The notes: generated from the letters alone by a model not told the origin. Positions 26,981-36,904 are shown, counted from the first letter of the stretch. The stretch: 47,297 nucleotides of DNA from Actinomycetota bacterium (GCA_005798285.1 SYKE01000063.1:1-47297); one strand, 5' to 3'. Program-made: numbers and translations.

Positions 26981-28066
26981 ATGCGACGGTTTGCACTGAC
27001 GGTATTGGGTGTGGGTCTGGTGAGCGCGGGGCTCGCCGGGGTGAGCGGAGTCTCGGCCGACGACGCGCCGATCCGCCTGGCGCAGTTCGGCCGCCCGGGC
27101 GGCGGGTTCAATCAGGGTGGTGGGTCCAACCAGGGCGGCGGGTTCAACCAGGGTGGTCGCGGGGGTTCGCAGGGCGGGATCCTGCCGGGCGGCGGCACCT
27201 TCACGCTGGCGGCGGGCAAGAGCGCGCCTCTTCTCGCGTTCTGCACCGACCTCTTTGCGGAACCTCCCACCGGAGACGCCCGATTCCGTATTGCCGCCGC
27301 CGATGCGCTCGTGACGCTGCCGGGCGGCTCCGAGCTCTCGCTCACCGAGGCGATTCAGCGGGGCGTCCTCGCTGTGCGCGGCCACTCCAACAGCTTCGAT
27401 CCGGTGGGTCGCGCGGGGAGCCTGGCGCTGGATCTGCATCTGGGGAACTTTTCGCAAACCCCTGTCCAGGTCTCGTTCCGGCGCGGAGCCCAACTCACGC
27501 CGCAGGGACAGTCGGACCAGTCGGTCCCGCCGGAGATCGACAAGGTGCTGGAGCTCGCCTCGAAGAAAGCGCTCACCTACAAGAATACGGTGCAATACGC
27601 GGTGTGGGCCTCGCAGGGTCGCACGCTGGAAGACGTGGAACAGAGCTACTTCGCCCGTCTCTCCTCCGATGAAGTCGGCAAGGTGCAGGGGCTGCTCGAC
27701 GGCGCGGGGCTGGAGAAGAAGTTCGACCGCGAGCGCGGCGCCTACGAGAAGCGCTTTGAGAGCATGAAGAAAGAACTCGGGGACTCAGCGAAGCAAGTTT
27801 CCGGCACGGCGCTCCGGGCCGGCGGCGCCCGGCTCTCGGTCGACGTGTTCCACGGCGAGAAGAACGAGGGTGTGGCCCGCGTGAAGACCGCCGCCGGCGA
27901 CACCTTCTATTGCCGGGCAGCGGTGGAGTACCGCCCGACCGGGGGCGCGCGCATCTCCCTGCGACACCTCGTCACGGGGCGGCGTCTGCCCACCATGCCC
28001 GTGCCGCTGAGTTTGCCGGCGGCCGCCGTGGCGGTCCAGCCCGCCGCCTCGGCGCCCTCGGCCTGA
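26981..28066 (+). CDS. Secreted hypothetical protein with Gly/Asn/Gln-rich (GGGFNQGG) repeats
   Basis: MRRFALTVLGVGLVSAGLAGVSGVSADDAPIRLAQFGRPGGGFNQGGGSNQGGGFNQGGRGGSQGG... Confidence 0.75.
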   Translation: MRRFALTVLGVGLVSAGLAGVSGVSADDAPIRLAQFGRPGGGFNQGGGSNQGGGFNQGGRGGSQGGILPGGGTFTLAAGKSAPLLAFCTDLFAEPPTGDARFRIAAADALVTLPGGSELSLTEAIQRGVLAVRGHSNSFDPVGRAGSLALDLHLGNFSQTPVQVSFRRGAQLTPQGQSDQSVPPEIDKVLELASKKALTYKNTVQYAVWASQGRTLEDVEQSYFARLSSDEVGKVQGLLDGAGLEKKFDRERGAYEKRFESMKKELGDSAKQVSGTALRAGGARLSVDVFHGEKNEGVARVKTAAGDTFYCRAAVEYRPTGGARISLRHLVTGRRLPTMPVPLSLPAAAVAVQPAASAPSA

Positions 28067-28080
28067 CGTTCGGCGATTTG

Positions 28081-28120
28081 TGGGGACGCGGGACTGGCGC
28101 TGAGCCTTCCCGCGTCCCCA
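28081..28120. terminator. Perfect 13-bp inverted repeat between two codirectional genes
   Basis: TGGGGACGCGGGA - 14 nt - TCCCGCGTCCCCA, ending 2 nt before ATG 28123. Confidence 0.55.
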
Positions 28121-28122
28121 TA

Positions 28123-29775
28123 ATGAATCTGGCTACGAGCCCCTTCTTGCTCTCGGCCCAGCGCCGGGGTGGAAACGGTTCTCTCTTCCGGATCCAGCGG
28201 CGCCGGAGAAGTCTCTTGTCGATCCGCCGCAGTCGCCGCCTGGGTCCCGCCGCTCTCCCTCTCTTCCTCTGCGCCGCAGTGGCGTTGCCCGCCGCCGCCG
28301 TTGCGCCGCCCCGAAAGAAACCGGTCCTCCATCCGAAGGCGGCGCCGGCCACCATCGCCGCCGTCGGCGAAAAACTCACCGACAGCGCGAAGTACGGCGT
28401 GTATTACCAGGGATCCCGAATTGGGGGAATGGACACCCGTACGCTGGAGCTGGTGGACAACAAAAAGCCGGCTGTCCGCATGGAAGCCCGCACCCAGATG
28501 AAGCTCACCGCGCTTGGCAGTGTGGTCGAGGTCAAGATCGAGCTGAGCCACCTCATGGATCCGAAGGGCGTCCCCCTCAAGACCTGGCAGGTGTCGGAAT
28601 CTCTGGGGCGCAAGACGAGCGTCACCGCCGTTTACCAACCCGACAAGGTGGTCTGCAACCTGGATGCGGGCGGGAGCAGGTCCGTCAAGGTGGTCCACAT
28701 CCCGACGGGCATCAAACTGATGTCCGATCCCAGCACCTCGGGGCTCTCCAGCGACAAGCTGGCCGTGGGCCAGAAGACCACGCTCCACTTTTTCGAGCCC
28801 ACCACGCTCTCCATCATCAAGATGGAATCAGAGGTGACTAAGGAAGAGATGCGGGATGTCGCCGGGAAGAAAGTGAAAGCCTTCCTCGTGGTCTCCAGCA
28901 GCTCCCTGCTCGGCGAGTCACAGTCCTGGGTGGATAAGGACGGCAAGCTTCTCGAGAACATGGAGAAGCTGGGCATCCAGATGATCCGGGAAGATGTGCC
29001 GCTTGCCGGCCGCGGGCTTAGCTACCAGCCGCCGAAGGACTTCGCGGTGGCCACCAGCGTGGTGACCGACGTGAAGCTTCCCGAGCCGCGTCGGATCTCG
29101 GCGCTGCGGATCCGGATTGATCGGATCCCCGACAAGAGCCTCATCCTTTCCGATACCCGGCAGCGAGTGCAGATTCCCGCAGGCGGAGATCGGCCCGGGG
29201 CGGTTTCGGGCCTCTACGACATCCAGACGCGAGACCTTCCGGCTCGTTGTCTGCCGCTTGCCTCAAAGTCCGACACCGGGGTCGGATTGGGAGACGCGCC
29301 GTTCCTGGGGATCGCCGATGCCGAGATCGTTCGTCAGGCCGCCGAGATCGTGGGCGGCGAGACCGATCGCGGCGTGGTGGCGCGGCGCATCCGCTCCTGG
29401 GTGAAGGCGCACATGCAGAAGCCGAACAACGTGGCGACCCCCCGCGCGGCCTCCGAGATCATGAAGTCGCGCGATGGCGTCTGCCGCGACTACGCCACGC
29501 TCTACACGTCCCTCGCTCGAGCGGCCGGCATACCCACGCGGGTGTGCGCGGGTCTCGTCTATTTCCAAACCGGCTTCTTCTACCACGCCTGGGCCGAGTG
29601 CCGCCTCACCGATGAGCCGGATGGCTGGTACGCCTTCGACCCGACGCTGGAGGAAGACTTCGTCGACGCGACGCACGTCAAATTCGCCCAGGGAGACCCG
29701 ATCGATATGTACGCCTCCATCCGGGTGGTGGGACAGATCAAGGTCGACGTCATCGAGTTTCGCAAGCGTCCATGA
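28123..29775 (+). CDS. Transglutaminase-like superfamily protein
   Basis: Cys-His-Asp motifs: SRDGVCRDYATLYTSLARAAGIPTRVCAGLVY, FFYHAWAECRL, GWYAFDPTLEED; track ORF trimmed from 27910. Confidence 0.9.
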   Translation: MNLATSPFLLSAQRRGGNGSLFRIQRRRRSLLSIRRSRRLGPAALPLFLCAAVALPAAAVAPPRKKPVLHPKAAPATIAAVGEKLTDSAKYGVYYQGSRIGGMDTRTLELVDNKKPAVRMEARTQMKLTALGSVVEVKIELSHLMDPKGVPLKTWQVSESLGRKTSVTAVYQPDKVVCNLDAGGSRSVKVVHIPTGIKLMSDPSTSGLSSDKLAVGQKTTLHFFEPTTLSIIKMESEVTKEEMRDVAGKKVKAFLVVSSSSLLGESQSWVDKDGKLLENMEKLGIQMIREDVPLAGRGLSYQPPKDFAVATSVVTDVKLPEPRRISALRIRIDRIPDKSLILSDTRQRVQIPAGGDRPGAVSGLYDIQTRDLPARCLPLASKSDTGVGLGDAPFLGIADAEIVRQAAEIVGGETDRGVVARRIRSWVKAHMQKPNNVATPRAASEIMKSRDGVCRDYATLYTSLARAAGIPTRVCAGLVYFQTGFFYHAWAECRLTDEPDGWYAFDPTLEEDFVDATHVKFAQGDPIDMYASIRVVGQIKVDVIEFRKRP

Positions 29776-31190
29776 GGCGAGTCGCCCTGGCGTTCGGCCT
29801 TGCGGGGACGGTCTTGCTCGCCGGCAGCGGCGCGGGCGATGGCGGCCGACCGGTGAACCGCCCGCGACTGCTGGTGCTCACCGACATCAGCAGTCTCACC
29901 GCGGGGGTGCGAGAGCCGGACGACGGTCAGTCGCTGATCCGGCTGCTGCTCTACGCCAATGAGCTGGAGCTCGAGGGGCTGGTGGCCACGGCCAACCTCG
30001 GGCACGGTCGGGTGGTGCGGCCGGAGTTAATCCATGAGGTGATCGACGCCTACGCGGCGGTGCGGCCCAACCTCTTGCGGCACGATGACCGCTATCCGGA
30101 TGCCGCCCGGCTGCACCGGCTGGTGGCGTCCGGCACCCCGGTCGCGGATCGCAACGTGCCGGTCGAGCAGAGCGTCGGTCCCGGGAAATCCACCAAGGGC
30201 TCCCGCAAGATCATCGAGGCGGTGGATCGTGCCGCGGATCGATCGGATCGCCGACCCCTCTGGATCACCATCTGGGGTGGAAGCGCGGATCTGGCTCAGG
30301 CCCTCCACGACGTGCGGGAGCAGCGGACTCCGGAGCGGCTTCGAGCGTTTCTCTCCGGCATTCGGGTTCACTCCATCTCGGATCAAGACACCACCGGCCC
30401 GTGGATCCGAAAGGAGTTTCCCACCCTCTACTACATCCACCGCACCTTCGGCTACCGTGGCATGTATCGGGGAGGGGATACGCGTCTGGTCAACTCCGAG
30501 TGGGTGGAGACCCACATCCGGCAGGGCCACGGCGCCCTCGGCGCGCTCTATCCGAACTATCGCGGCGGCGATATCTGGGGGAATCGGCTCGGCCCCGTGC
30601 GCGGGATCAAGGAGGGCGACACGCCCTCGTTCCTGGCGCTGCTGCCGTCCGGTCCCGGCGATCCGGACCACCCCGAATGGGGGAGCTGGGGCGGCCGCAT
30701 GATTCCCAAGCCGGGCGAGCCGGGCCACTGTATGGACGCCGTCGACCCTCATCCCGCCTCGGCCACCGACCCGGATCCCCGGATGGAGAGCTGCTACCGC
30801 TGGCGGGCCGACTTCCAGTCCGACTTCCAGGCCCGGCTCGACTGGTGCGTGAAGTCCCCGGCCGACGCCAACCACCACCCCATCCTCCGACTGACGGCGC
30901 CCCAGGAGTGGATCCTCCGCTCCGGCGTCACCATCGACCTCGACGCCTCGCGCTGCACCGATCCCGACGGCGACACCCTGCGCTATGAGTGGCGCTTCCT
31001 CCCCGAGTGCGGCACGCTGGCGGAGCTGCCGGCCCTCAGCGGTCACCGCTCCGCAAAGGTGGCGATCACCGCGCCGGCCGTCAGCAAACCGGAAACCGCG
31101 CACCTCCTGCTGACGGTTCGAGACGGCGGCTCCCCCTCGCTTGCCCGCTACACCCGTTTCATTCTCCAGGTGCTTCCCCCGGCCCGCTGA
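29772..31190 (+). CDS. DUF1593 (nucleoside-hydrolase-like) secreted protein
   Basis: PRLLVLTDISSLTAGVREPDDGQSLIRLLLYANELELEGLVATANLGHGRVVRPELIHEVIDAYAAVRPNLLRHD; WITIWGGSADLAQAL; C-terminal Ig-like domain; ATGA overlap with preceding gene. Confidence 0.88.
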   Translation: MRRVALAFGLAGTVLLAGSGAGDGGRPVNRPRLLVLTDISSLTAGVREPDDGQSLIRLLLYANELELEGLVATANLGHGRVVRPELIHEVIDAYAAVRPNLLRHDDRYPDAARLHRLVASGTPVADRNVPVEQSVGPGKSTKGSRKIIEAVDRAADRSDRRPLWITIWGGSADLAQALHDVREQRTPERLRAFLSGIRVHSISDQDTTGPWIRKEFPTLYYIHRTFGYRGMYRGGDTRLVNSEWVETHIRQGHGALGALYPNYRGGDIWGNRLGPVRGIKEGDTPSFLALLPSGPGDPDHPEWGSWGGRMIPKPGEPGHCMDAVDPHPASATDPDPRMESCYRWRADFQSDFQARLDWCVKSPADANHHPILRLTAPQEWILRSGVTIDLDASRCTDPDGDTLRYEWRFLPECGTLAELPALSGHRSAKVAITAPAVSKPETAHLLLTVRDGGSPSLARYTRFILQVLPPAR

Positions 31191-31360
31191 GCTCCCGGCA
31201 TCCCCGCAGACTCGATCCGGGCCGCGATGCGCCGGGCCACGATGCGCCATCCGTCTGACTCATCAGGGCGGATCAACGGCGGATGTTGTCGTCGGACGAA
31301 AAGCAGGGACTTCTGTAAAATGAACCCGACGCCAGGCGCCGAATGAGGGAGTAAAGCCAC

Positions 31361-32041
31361 TTGAATTCCACAAGGGATCCGTTCGCCGACGCTTCGCCGA
31401 GGTTCCGGCTTCGAGACCCGTTTGCCGGACTTTCCCACCTGGTGGGGGCGATTCTCGCGATCGCCGGGATGGTCGTGCTTATCTGCATGTCGCCCGGCAA
31501 GCCGTGGCACATCGTCAGCTTCTCCATCTACGGCGCCACGATGATCACGCTCTATCTCGCCAGCGCCGTGTACCACCTCATTCCCCAGTCGGTGGAGCGG
31601 GTGGAGCAGTGGTTGGCGGTCGACCAGGCGGCCATCTACCTGTTGATCGCGGGAACCTACACGCCGATTTGCCTGGTGCCGCTGCGGGGTCCGTGGGGTT
31701 GGAGCCTCTTCGGCGTGATCTGGGGCCTGGCCATCACGGGCATCGCGCTGCGGTTCGCCTGGAAGTCGGCTCCGAAATGGTTGAGCCTGGTGCTCTATCT
31801 GGCGATGGGCTGGCTCTGTGTGATTGGTGGTCAGGCGCTCGTGAAGTCCCTCAGCCCGACCGCGATGGCCTACCTGGTGCTCGGCGGAGTGCTCTACACG
31901 GTGGGCTCGGTCGTGTTTGTCACCGATCGGCCCCGTGTGTGGCCCGGAAAGTTCGGGGCGCACGACCTCTGGCACGTGTTCGTCCTCGGCGCCAGCGGCT
32001 GCCACTTCGCGCTCATGTGCCTTCTCGCCCTCGGGCGATAG
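31361..32041 (+). CDS. Hemolysin III / PAQR family membrane protein
   Basis: RDPFAGLSHLVGAILAIAGMVVL, ASAVYHLIPQSVERVEQWLAVDQAAIYLLIAGTYTPICLV, GAHDLWHVFVLGASGCHF. Confidence 0.92.
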   Translation: MNSTRDPFADASPRFRLRDPFAGLSHLVGAILAIAGMVVLICMSPGKPWHIVSFSIYGATMITLYLASAVYHLIPQSVERVEQWLAVDQAAIYLLIAGTYTPICLVPLRGPWGWSLFGVIWGLAITGIALRFAWKSAPKWLSLVLYLAMGWLCVIGGQALVKSLSPTAMAYLVLGGVLYTVGSVVFVTDRPRVWPGKFGAHDLWHVFVLGASGCHFALMCLLALGR

Positions 32042-32265
32042 ACGCCCGAGCGGTGTCTACGGTGATCCATGTGAGTCCGTTCCGGCTCACGGTGCCTGCC
32101 ACGGGAGGTGGCCTGTGCGACGGAAGTGGGGTGCTCGCTTGCTCGATAGGGGTGGCGTCACTTCTTTCTGTCGGGAAGATGTCGGCAAATTGTAAGAACT
32201 GAGTCGGGCAGGGTCTGCTACACTCTTCAGGCTTTTTGACCCAAGAAAGAGAACCCGGAACTCCC

Positions 32266-32475
32266 ATGACCCGCCGACAACGCCTCGCCTTCCTGATCCT
32301 TCAGCTCAACTACGGTTTCACGTCGTGGCGTGAGACGATTCGCCTGGCGCGCGCCGCCGCCCTGGGCGATAGCTCCACCGCCGCGACCGAAGCGGCCTCC
32401 GCTGTGAGCGCCTGCCTCGCCGCCGCCGATGCCGCCCTGGCGTCCATGGGCGAGCGCGAGCTGGTCACCGCCTAG
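32266..32475 (+). CDS. Small hypothetical protein
   Basis: MTRRQRLAFLILQLNYGFTSWRETIRLARAAALGDSSTAATEAASAVSACLAAADAALASMGERELVTA; followed by terminator-like hairpin. Confidence 0.55.
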   Translation: MTRRQRLAFLILQLNYGFTSWRETIRLARAAALGDSSTAATEAASAVSACLAAADAALASMGERELVTA

Positions 32476-32487
32476 CCCCGGTTGCAG

Positions 32488-32520
32488 GACGAAGGGCGCC
32501 TCCGGGTCGCCCTTCGTCTT
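32488..32520 (+). terminator. Terminator-like hairpin
   Basis: 11-bp stem GACGAAGGGCG - CCTCCGGGT - CGCCCTTCGTC then TTCCCC. Confidence 0.6.
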
Positions 32521-32615
32521 CCCCCACTCCTCATCGCATCTCCCTCGGCGAGGCTGTTTTCGCCGGGCAACCTACCCTTTTCCCGTTCGCGGGGCCTTCT
32601 CCCCCAGTCAGGCCC

Positions 32616-32978
32616 ATGAACCCGGAAACAGACGCCTATATTGCGCAGGCGCCTCCGGAACAGCAGCCGCTGCTTCGTGAGTTGCATGCGCTCATTCGTT
32701 CCACGCTTCCCTCCGCATGCGAGCATGTGGATCGGGCGGGGATGGTGGTGTTCACTCACGGGAGTCGGTGGATTGCGGGCTTCGGCTTCCGCAAGAAGGG
32801 ACCGATGTTCTACGTGATGCAGCCGGGCGCTCTCGATCGCCATGCCGAGCGCCTCGGACGACTCCGAACCGGGCACTCCTGTGTCGATTGGCGGCCCTCT
32901 CAGTCCCTCGATGCCGCCGCTCTCCGAGAGCTTGCCCGACAGATCCTCGCAGAGGTTGCCGCCGAACTCAGCGCTTGA
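32616..32978 (+). CDS. DUF1801-like protein
   Basis: MNPETDAYIAQAPPEQQPLLRELHALIRSTLPSACEHVDRAGMVVFTHGSRWIAGFGFRKKGPMFYVM... Confidence 0.75.
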   Translation: MNPETDAYIAQAPPEQQPLLRELHALIRSTLPSACEHVDRAGMVVFTHGSRWIAGFGFRKKGPMFYVMQPGALDRHAERLGRLRTGHSCVDWRPSQSLDAAALRELARQILAEVAAELSA

Positions 32979-33036
32979 GCTCGGTCGGGGCAGCAGACCG
33001 GCACGACAGGGACCGGGGAAGAGAAGCGGACCGCCG

Positions 33037-33771
33037 ATGCTGACGGAAGATCAGGTGAGGGACTACGTCGAACACGGCTTCGTCACCGTGCCGAACCTCA
33101 TGCCGGAGTCCGTGCTGGCGCCGGTCGAGGCGTACCTGCTCCGCAATCAGGACGTGACCTGGAGCCACAAGAACGACGACCCGCTTCGAGAGGCGCACTA
33201 TCGCCATCGGGAGGTATGGGACGCCTGCACCTTTCCTCCGCTGCTCGACTGCGTGGAAGCGCTGCTCGGGCCGAATCTCGTGCTCCTGTACGCCCACATT
33301 CTGAACAAACGTCCCGGTGGACTGCGGGTGGCGTGGCATCAGGATGGCCCTTACTGGGGGCGAGTGGAGCCGAAGATTGCGGTGACGGCGTGGGTCGCGC
33401 TGGATGACTCCACCCCCGAGAACGGCTGTATGCGGGTCATTCCGGGAAGCCACTCCGGGCATCGGGATCTCGGCCAGCGTCCCGTGGCGGAGCCGGATCT
33501 GATCCAGAGCCAGCCCTTCGAGCTCCCGGCGGAAGTGTTCGATCCCTCTCGGGCGGTCGATCTTTCCATGCGGCGCGGCGATGTGTCGTTCCACGACTCC
33601 TATCTGGTGCACGGTTCGGAGCCGAATCGATCGGACCGCAGGCGCGCTGCCCTCACCATTCGGTATGTGCCGCCCTCCACCCGGATCACGCACACATCGG
33701 ACCGACGCCAATTTCTGGTTCGAGGCGAGGCCCCTGAGAACGGCAACGTCTACTTCGAGTTTGGAGCCTGA
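33037..33771 (+). CDS. Phytanoyl-CoA dioxygenase (PhyH) family protein
   Basis: MLTEDQVRDYVEHGFVTVPNLMPESVLAPVEAYL, VAWHQDGPYWG (HxD), GCMRVIPGSHSGH, VHGSEPNRSDRRRAALTIRYVP; trimmed from 32842. Confidence 0.9.
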   Translation: MLTEDQVRDYVEHGFVTVPNLMPESVLAPVEAYLLRNQDVTWSHKNDDPLREAHYRHREVWDACTFPPLLDCVEALLGPNLVLLYAHILNKRPGGLRVAWHQDGPYWGRVEPKIAVTAWVALDDSTPENGCMRVIPGSHSGHRDLGQRPVAEPDLIQSQPFELPAEVFDPSRAVDLSMRRGDVSFHDSYLVHGSEPNRSDRRRAALTIRYVPPSTRITHTSDRRQFLVRGEAPENGNVYFEFGA

Positions 33772-33798
33772 CGGCGCCGGAAAAATTTTCCGGCGCCG
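33772..33798. terminator. Near-perfect palindrome, terminator-like
   Basis: CGGCGCCGGAAAA-A-TTTTCCGGCGCCG immediately after the PhyH stop. Confidence 0.7.
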
Positions 33799-34048
33799 GG
33801 GGTCGGGTGTCAGGATGGGCGGGCCTGCTGCGTTTACATTGCATGAGGCGGCGCTGAATTCCAGCAGGCGGACGCCTCTGGAAACCAGATCGGAGGAATA
33901 CCCTCCTCCCATCGCGATTGCCTCCACCATCCGTCGGTCGACCGCCCATTCTTGATGGCGGTCGACACGCGGCGGCTTCCCCCGATCTCGGCGGCGCCCC
34001 CTCCGATCATCAGCCGCAGCGGCCATCCCCCACGGTTTCCCGAAGGCG

Positions 34049-35104
34049 TTACAGCGTGGGGAGCTGGGTCTGCTGGGGGTCGTGCGAGAGAAGCGCCGCC
34101 AGCCGTGCAGACGGAGCGGAGCGGCCGGCCCGCGCGAAGTAGAGCACCTCGCCCACCAGCGTCAGCGCGGCGAACGCGAGTTTCACCCAGGGGGGAATCC
34201 AGGCGGGCGGCGTGATGAACCCCTCGATCAGCCCGGCCACCACCAGCATCAGGCCGCCCCCAAGCGCCAGGAAGAGCGCGACGCGACCTCGCTCCATCAG
34301 TGAATCGCGCAGGGTGCGCCGTCCCGGCGCCGCCAGGGCGGAGGCGAGCACGAATCCCGCTGAACCCATCACACAGATCGCGGACAACTCGAGGATGCCG
34401 TGAGGCAGGATGAGGGACCAGAAATTCACCGCGGTGGTGGGATTTCGCGACATCCCTTCTCCCAACACCCCCACCATCACGCCCGTCTGAACCAGCACGT
34501 AGAGAGTCGGTAGTCCGAGAAAGATGCCGCCCGCAAAGGCGCTCAACCCGATCCCGATGTTGTGGGTCATGATGAACGAGCTCATCACGCTCATTTCGGT
34601 CATGCCGATGTTGTGTCCCGACTCGTTCCGCCACTTCTCCCGAAGCGCGGGAATCGAGCGCACCATTCCCGGCGGAAGGAAGTGGTAGGCGCCCATCGGG
34701 TCCGCGCGACTCATCATCCAGCCGGCGAAGAAGCAAACCAGACAGACCGAGCTCGAGAGCGCGAGATACTTCCAGGCGTGGCGCACCAATTGGGGAAAGT
34801 CCGCGAGGATGAACTCGATCAGCCGGTTCGGGTCGATCCGTCGAGAGCGATACACCTGTGCGTAGGTACGGGCGACGAGATCGTTCAGGTAGTCGAGAAT
34901 CTCGGCGTTGGCCGTCCGCGAGCGCGCCGTCACGAGATCGGACGACGTCTGCCGGTAGAGCGCTCCGAACTCCCGAACCTCGCTCGGGTCCAGCGTGCTG
35001 AGCCCAGATTCCTCGACTCGGGTGAGAAGCAGTTCCAGACGCTTCCACCGACTCTGTCGGCGCTGCAGGAATTGGTTAAGATCTCGTTGGCGAATTGGGG
35101 GCAA
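34049..35104 (-). CDS. Stage II sporulation protein M (SpoIIM)-family membrane protein
   Basis: RWKRLELLLTRVEESGLSTLDPSEVREFGALYRQTSSDLVTARS, TM segments, ILPHGILELSAICVMGSAGF. Confidence 0.88.
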   Translation of the reverse strand: MPPIRQRDLNQFLQRRQSRWKRLELLLTRVEESGLSTLDPSEVREFGALYRQTSSDLVTARSRTANAEILDYLNDLVARTYAQVYRSRRIDPNRLIEFILADFPQLVRHAWKYLALSSSVCLVCFFAGWMMSRADPMGAYHFLPPGMVRSIPALREKWRNESGHNIGMTEMSVMSSFIMTHNIGIGLSAFAGGIFLGLPTLYVLVQTGVMVGVLGEGMSRNPTTAVNFWSLILPHGILELSAICVMGSAGFVLASALAAPGRRTLRDSLMERGRVALFLALGGGLMLVVAGLIEGFITPPAWIPPWVKLAFAALTLVGEVLYFARAGRSAPSARLAALLSHDPQQTQLPTL

Positions 35105-35138
35105 TCTGGCGTCTCCCGGAACGGCGCGGCGGGCCTGG

Positions 35139-35981
35139 ATGCGGAGTTTCCACCGAGTTCTGACGCCTGAGAGCGTCGAATTTGTCTACGAGATCGCCGG
35201 CCCCGGCTCCCGAATGGTCGCCGTCCTGCTGGATCATCTCATCATTCTGGCTGGACTGCTGGTAGTGTGGCTCACCGCTTGCGGTACGGGACTGTTCGCC
35301 TGGGTGCTGGGTGGACCCATCGTCGCGGCGGCGCTCGTCGCCAGCTTCGTTCTCTACTTCGGCTATTTTGCCTACTTTGAGTGGAAATGGCAGGGGCAGA
35401 CGCCCGCGAAGCGTCTGATGGAACTCCGAGTGATCGATGACCGGGGGATGAACATCGATCTGTCCCAGGCGATCCTTCGCAACCTGCTGCGGGTGGTCGA
35501 CATGATGCCGACGCTCACAGCGCTCGACTTCATCGCGATCGGCTTCTACGGCCTCGGCGCCGCGACGGCGCTGTTCAACCCGCGGCAGAAGCGCATCGGA
35601 GACTGGGTGGCGGGCACGCTGGTGGTGCGCACCCACAAGCGCATGCTGCCCGAAGCCATCCTGCCCCCCAATGAGAAGTACAACTCTCTCCTCGCCGACC
35701 CCGCTCTTCGGACCCGCATTCGGTCTCGGTTGGGTCTGGAAGAACGCGAGTGGCTCTTCCAATTGTGCCTGCGGCGCGACCAGTTGGCGTACGAATCCCG
35801 CAGCAGGCTCTTCGTCGATGCCGCGGCTTTTCTCGAGGAGCGGCTTCAGATTCAGCGCGAGGAGTTCTTGAGCGAAGAGAAGTTCGTGCAGAACGTCACC
35901 GCGGTGGCGCTCGACACGGGGGAAACCTCCCCGCGGGAAACCGGCGCGACATCGTCTCCCGTCCGGGGGCCGATCCGGTGA
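35139..35981 (+). CDS. RDD-family membrane protein
   Basis: MRSFHRVLTPESVEFVYEIAGPGSRMVAVLLDHLIIL..., GQTPAKRLMELRVID, QKRIGDWVAGTLVVRTHK; divergent from SpoIIM. Confidence 0.88.
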   Translation: MRSFHRVLTPESVEFVYEIAGPGSRMVAVLLDHLIILAGLLVVWLTACGTGLFAWVLGGPIVAAALVASFVLYFGYFAYFEWKWQGQTPAKRLMELRVIDDRGMNIDLSQAILRNLLRVVDMMPTLTALDFIAIGFYGLGAATALFNPRQKRIGDWVAGTLVVRTHKRMLPEAILPPNEKYNSLLADPALRTRIRSRLGLEEREWLFQLCLRRDQLAYESRSRLFVDAAAFLEERLQIQREEFLSEEKFVQNVTAVALDTGETSPRETGATSSPVRGPIR

Positions 35982-36036
35982 GGCGCCGCTCGCCGCGGGC
36001 GTCACGAGTGCTGCGGTGGTCTGGAGAGGGCCGCTG

Positions 36037-36462
36037 ATGGACGGCGCCGCGATCTGGTGTTTACGGCGGCGCTGGACCGGTCTGCTGTGCCTCGGGATCC
36101 TGCTTGCAGCCTGTATCCATCCCGCCGAAGGGCTGGGCATCAACGCCTGCAGCTTCAAGTGGATCACCGGATATCCCTGTTTCTCGTGCGGTCTCACGCG
36201 AAGCCTGAGCTGCGCCCTGCGCGGACGATGGGGAGACGCTGTGCGGATGCATCCGGCCGGGCCGCCGGCTCTGGCGCTGCTGCTGTTCGGGCTTGCGCCG
36301 GCGGTGCTGCCGGAGGGTTCTCGGCCCGCGGCAGAGAACTGGTTTCGACGTCGCCGCCGCCCGCTGAACGGCTTCTTCCTGACTGCGGGAGCCCTCTTTT
36401 TGCTGTATGGCCTGGGGCGAATCGCCTGGCTGTTCGCAGCGGGCGTTCCTTCCCCCTGGTAA
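36037..36462 (+). CDS. DUF2752-like membrane protein
   Basis: CSFKWITGYPCFSCGLTRSLSCALRGRWGDAVRMHPAGPPAL. Confidence 0.8.
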   Translation: MDGAAIWCLRRRWTGLLCLGILLAACIHPAEGLGINACSFKWITGYPCFSCGLTRSLSCALRGRWGDAVRMHPAGPPALALLLFGLAPAVLPEGSRPAAENWFRRRRRPLNGFFLTAGALFLLYGLGRIAWLFAAGVPSPW

Positions 36463-36494
36463 GAAGATCCCCCTGGTAAGAAGATCCCCCTGGT
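36452..36494. repeat. 17-bp tandem repeat, about 2.5 copies, spanning a stop codon
   Basis: CCCCCTGGTAAGAAGAT x2 then CCCCCTGGT. Confidence 0.9.
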
Positions 36495-36508
36495 GAGATG
36501 AGGTATTC

Positions 36509-36904
36509 GTGGCGCTCTGTCATCAGCATCCCGATCGTGAGACCGAGTTGGCCTGCGATGGCTGCGGGCGCTCCTTTTGCGAGAGCTGCCTGGTGGGCAT
36601 TCTCGGGCGAACACTCTGCGAAGAGTGCAAATTTGTCGCCGTCAAAGGGGTCACCGCGCCGCGCCGAAGGCACCCGAACGCGACCCTGGTGATGGTGTTG
36701 CCGATCGTGGGCTATATCACCCATCTGGCTCTGTTCACCGGACCCATCGGGCTCTACCTCGGACGGAAGATGCTCACGGAGGTCTCCGAAGACCCCAATT
36801 ACACGGGTCGAACTCTGGCGATGGTGGGCATGATGGTTTCCGGCGCGAGCCTCGTGGCGTGGATCGTGGGCGCAGCGGCCGGGCTGCTGGTGGGGATCCG
36901 GTAG
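36509..36904 (+). CDS. B-box-type zinc finger + TM protein
   Basis: ALCHQHPDRETELACDGCGRSFCESCLVGILGRTLCEECKF..., C-terminal TM helices; GTG start. Confidence 0.75.
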   Translation: MALCHQHPDRETELACDGCGRSFCESCLVGILGRTLCEECKFVAVKGVTAPRRRHPNATLVMVLPIVGYITHLALFTGPIGLYLGRKMLTEVSEDPNYTGRTLAMVGMMVSGASLVAWIVGAAAGLLVGIR

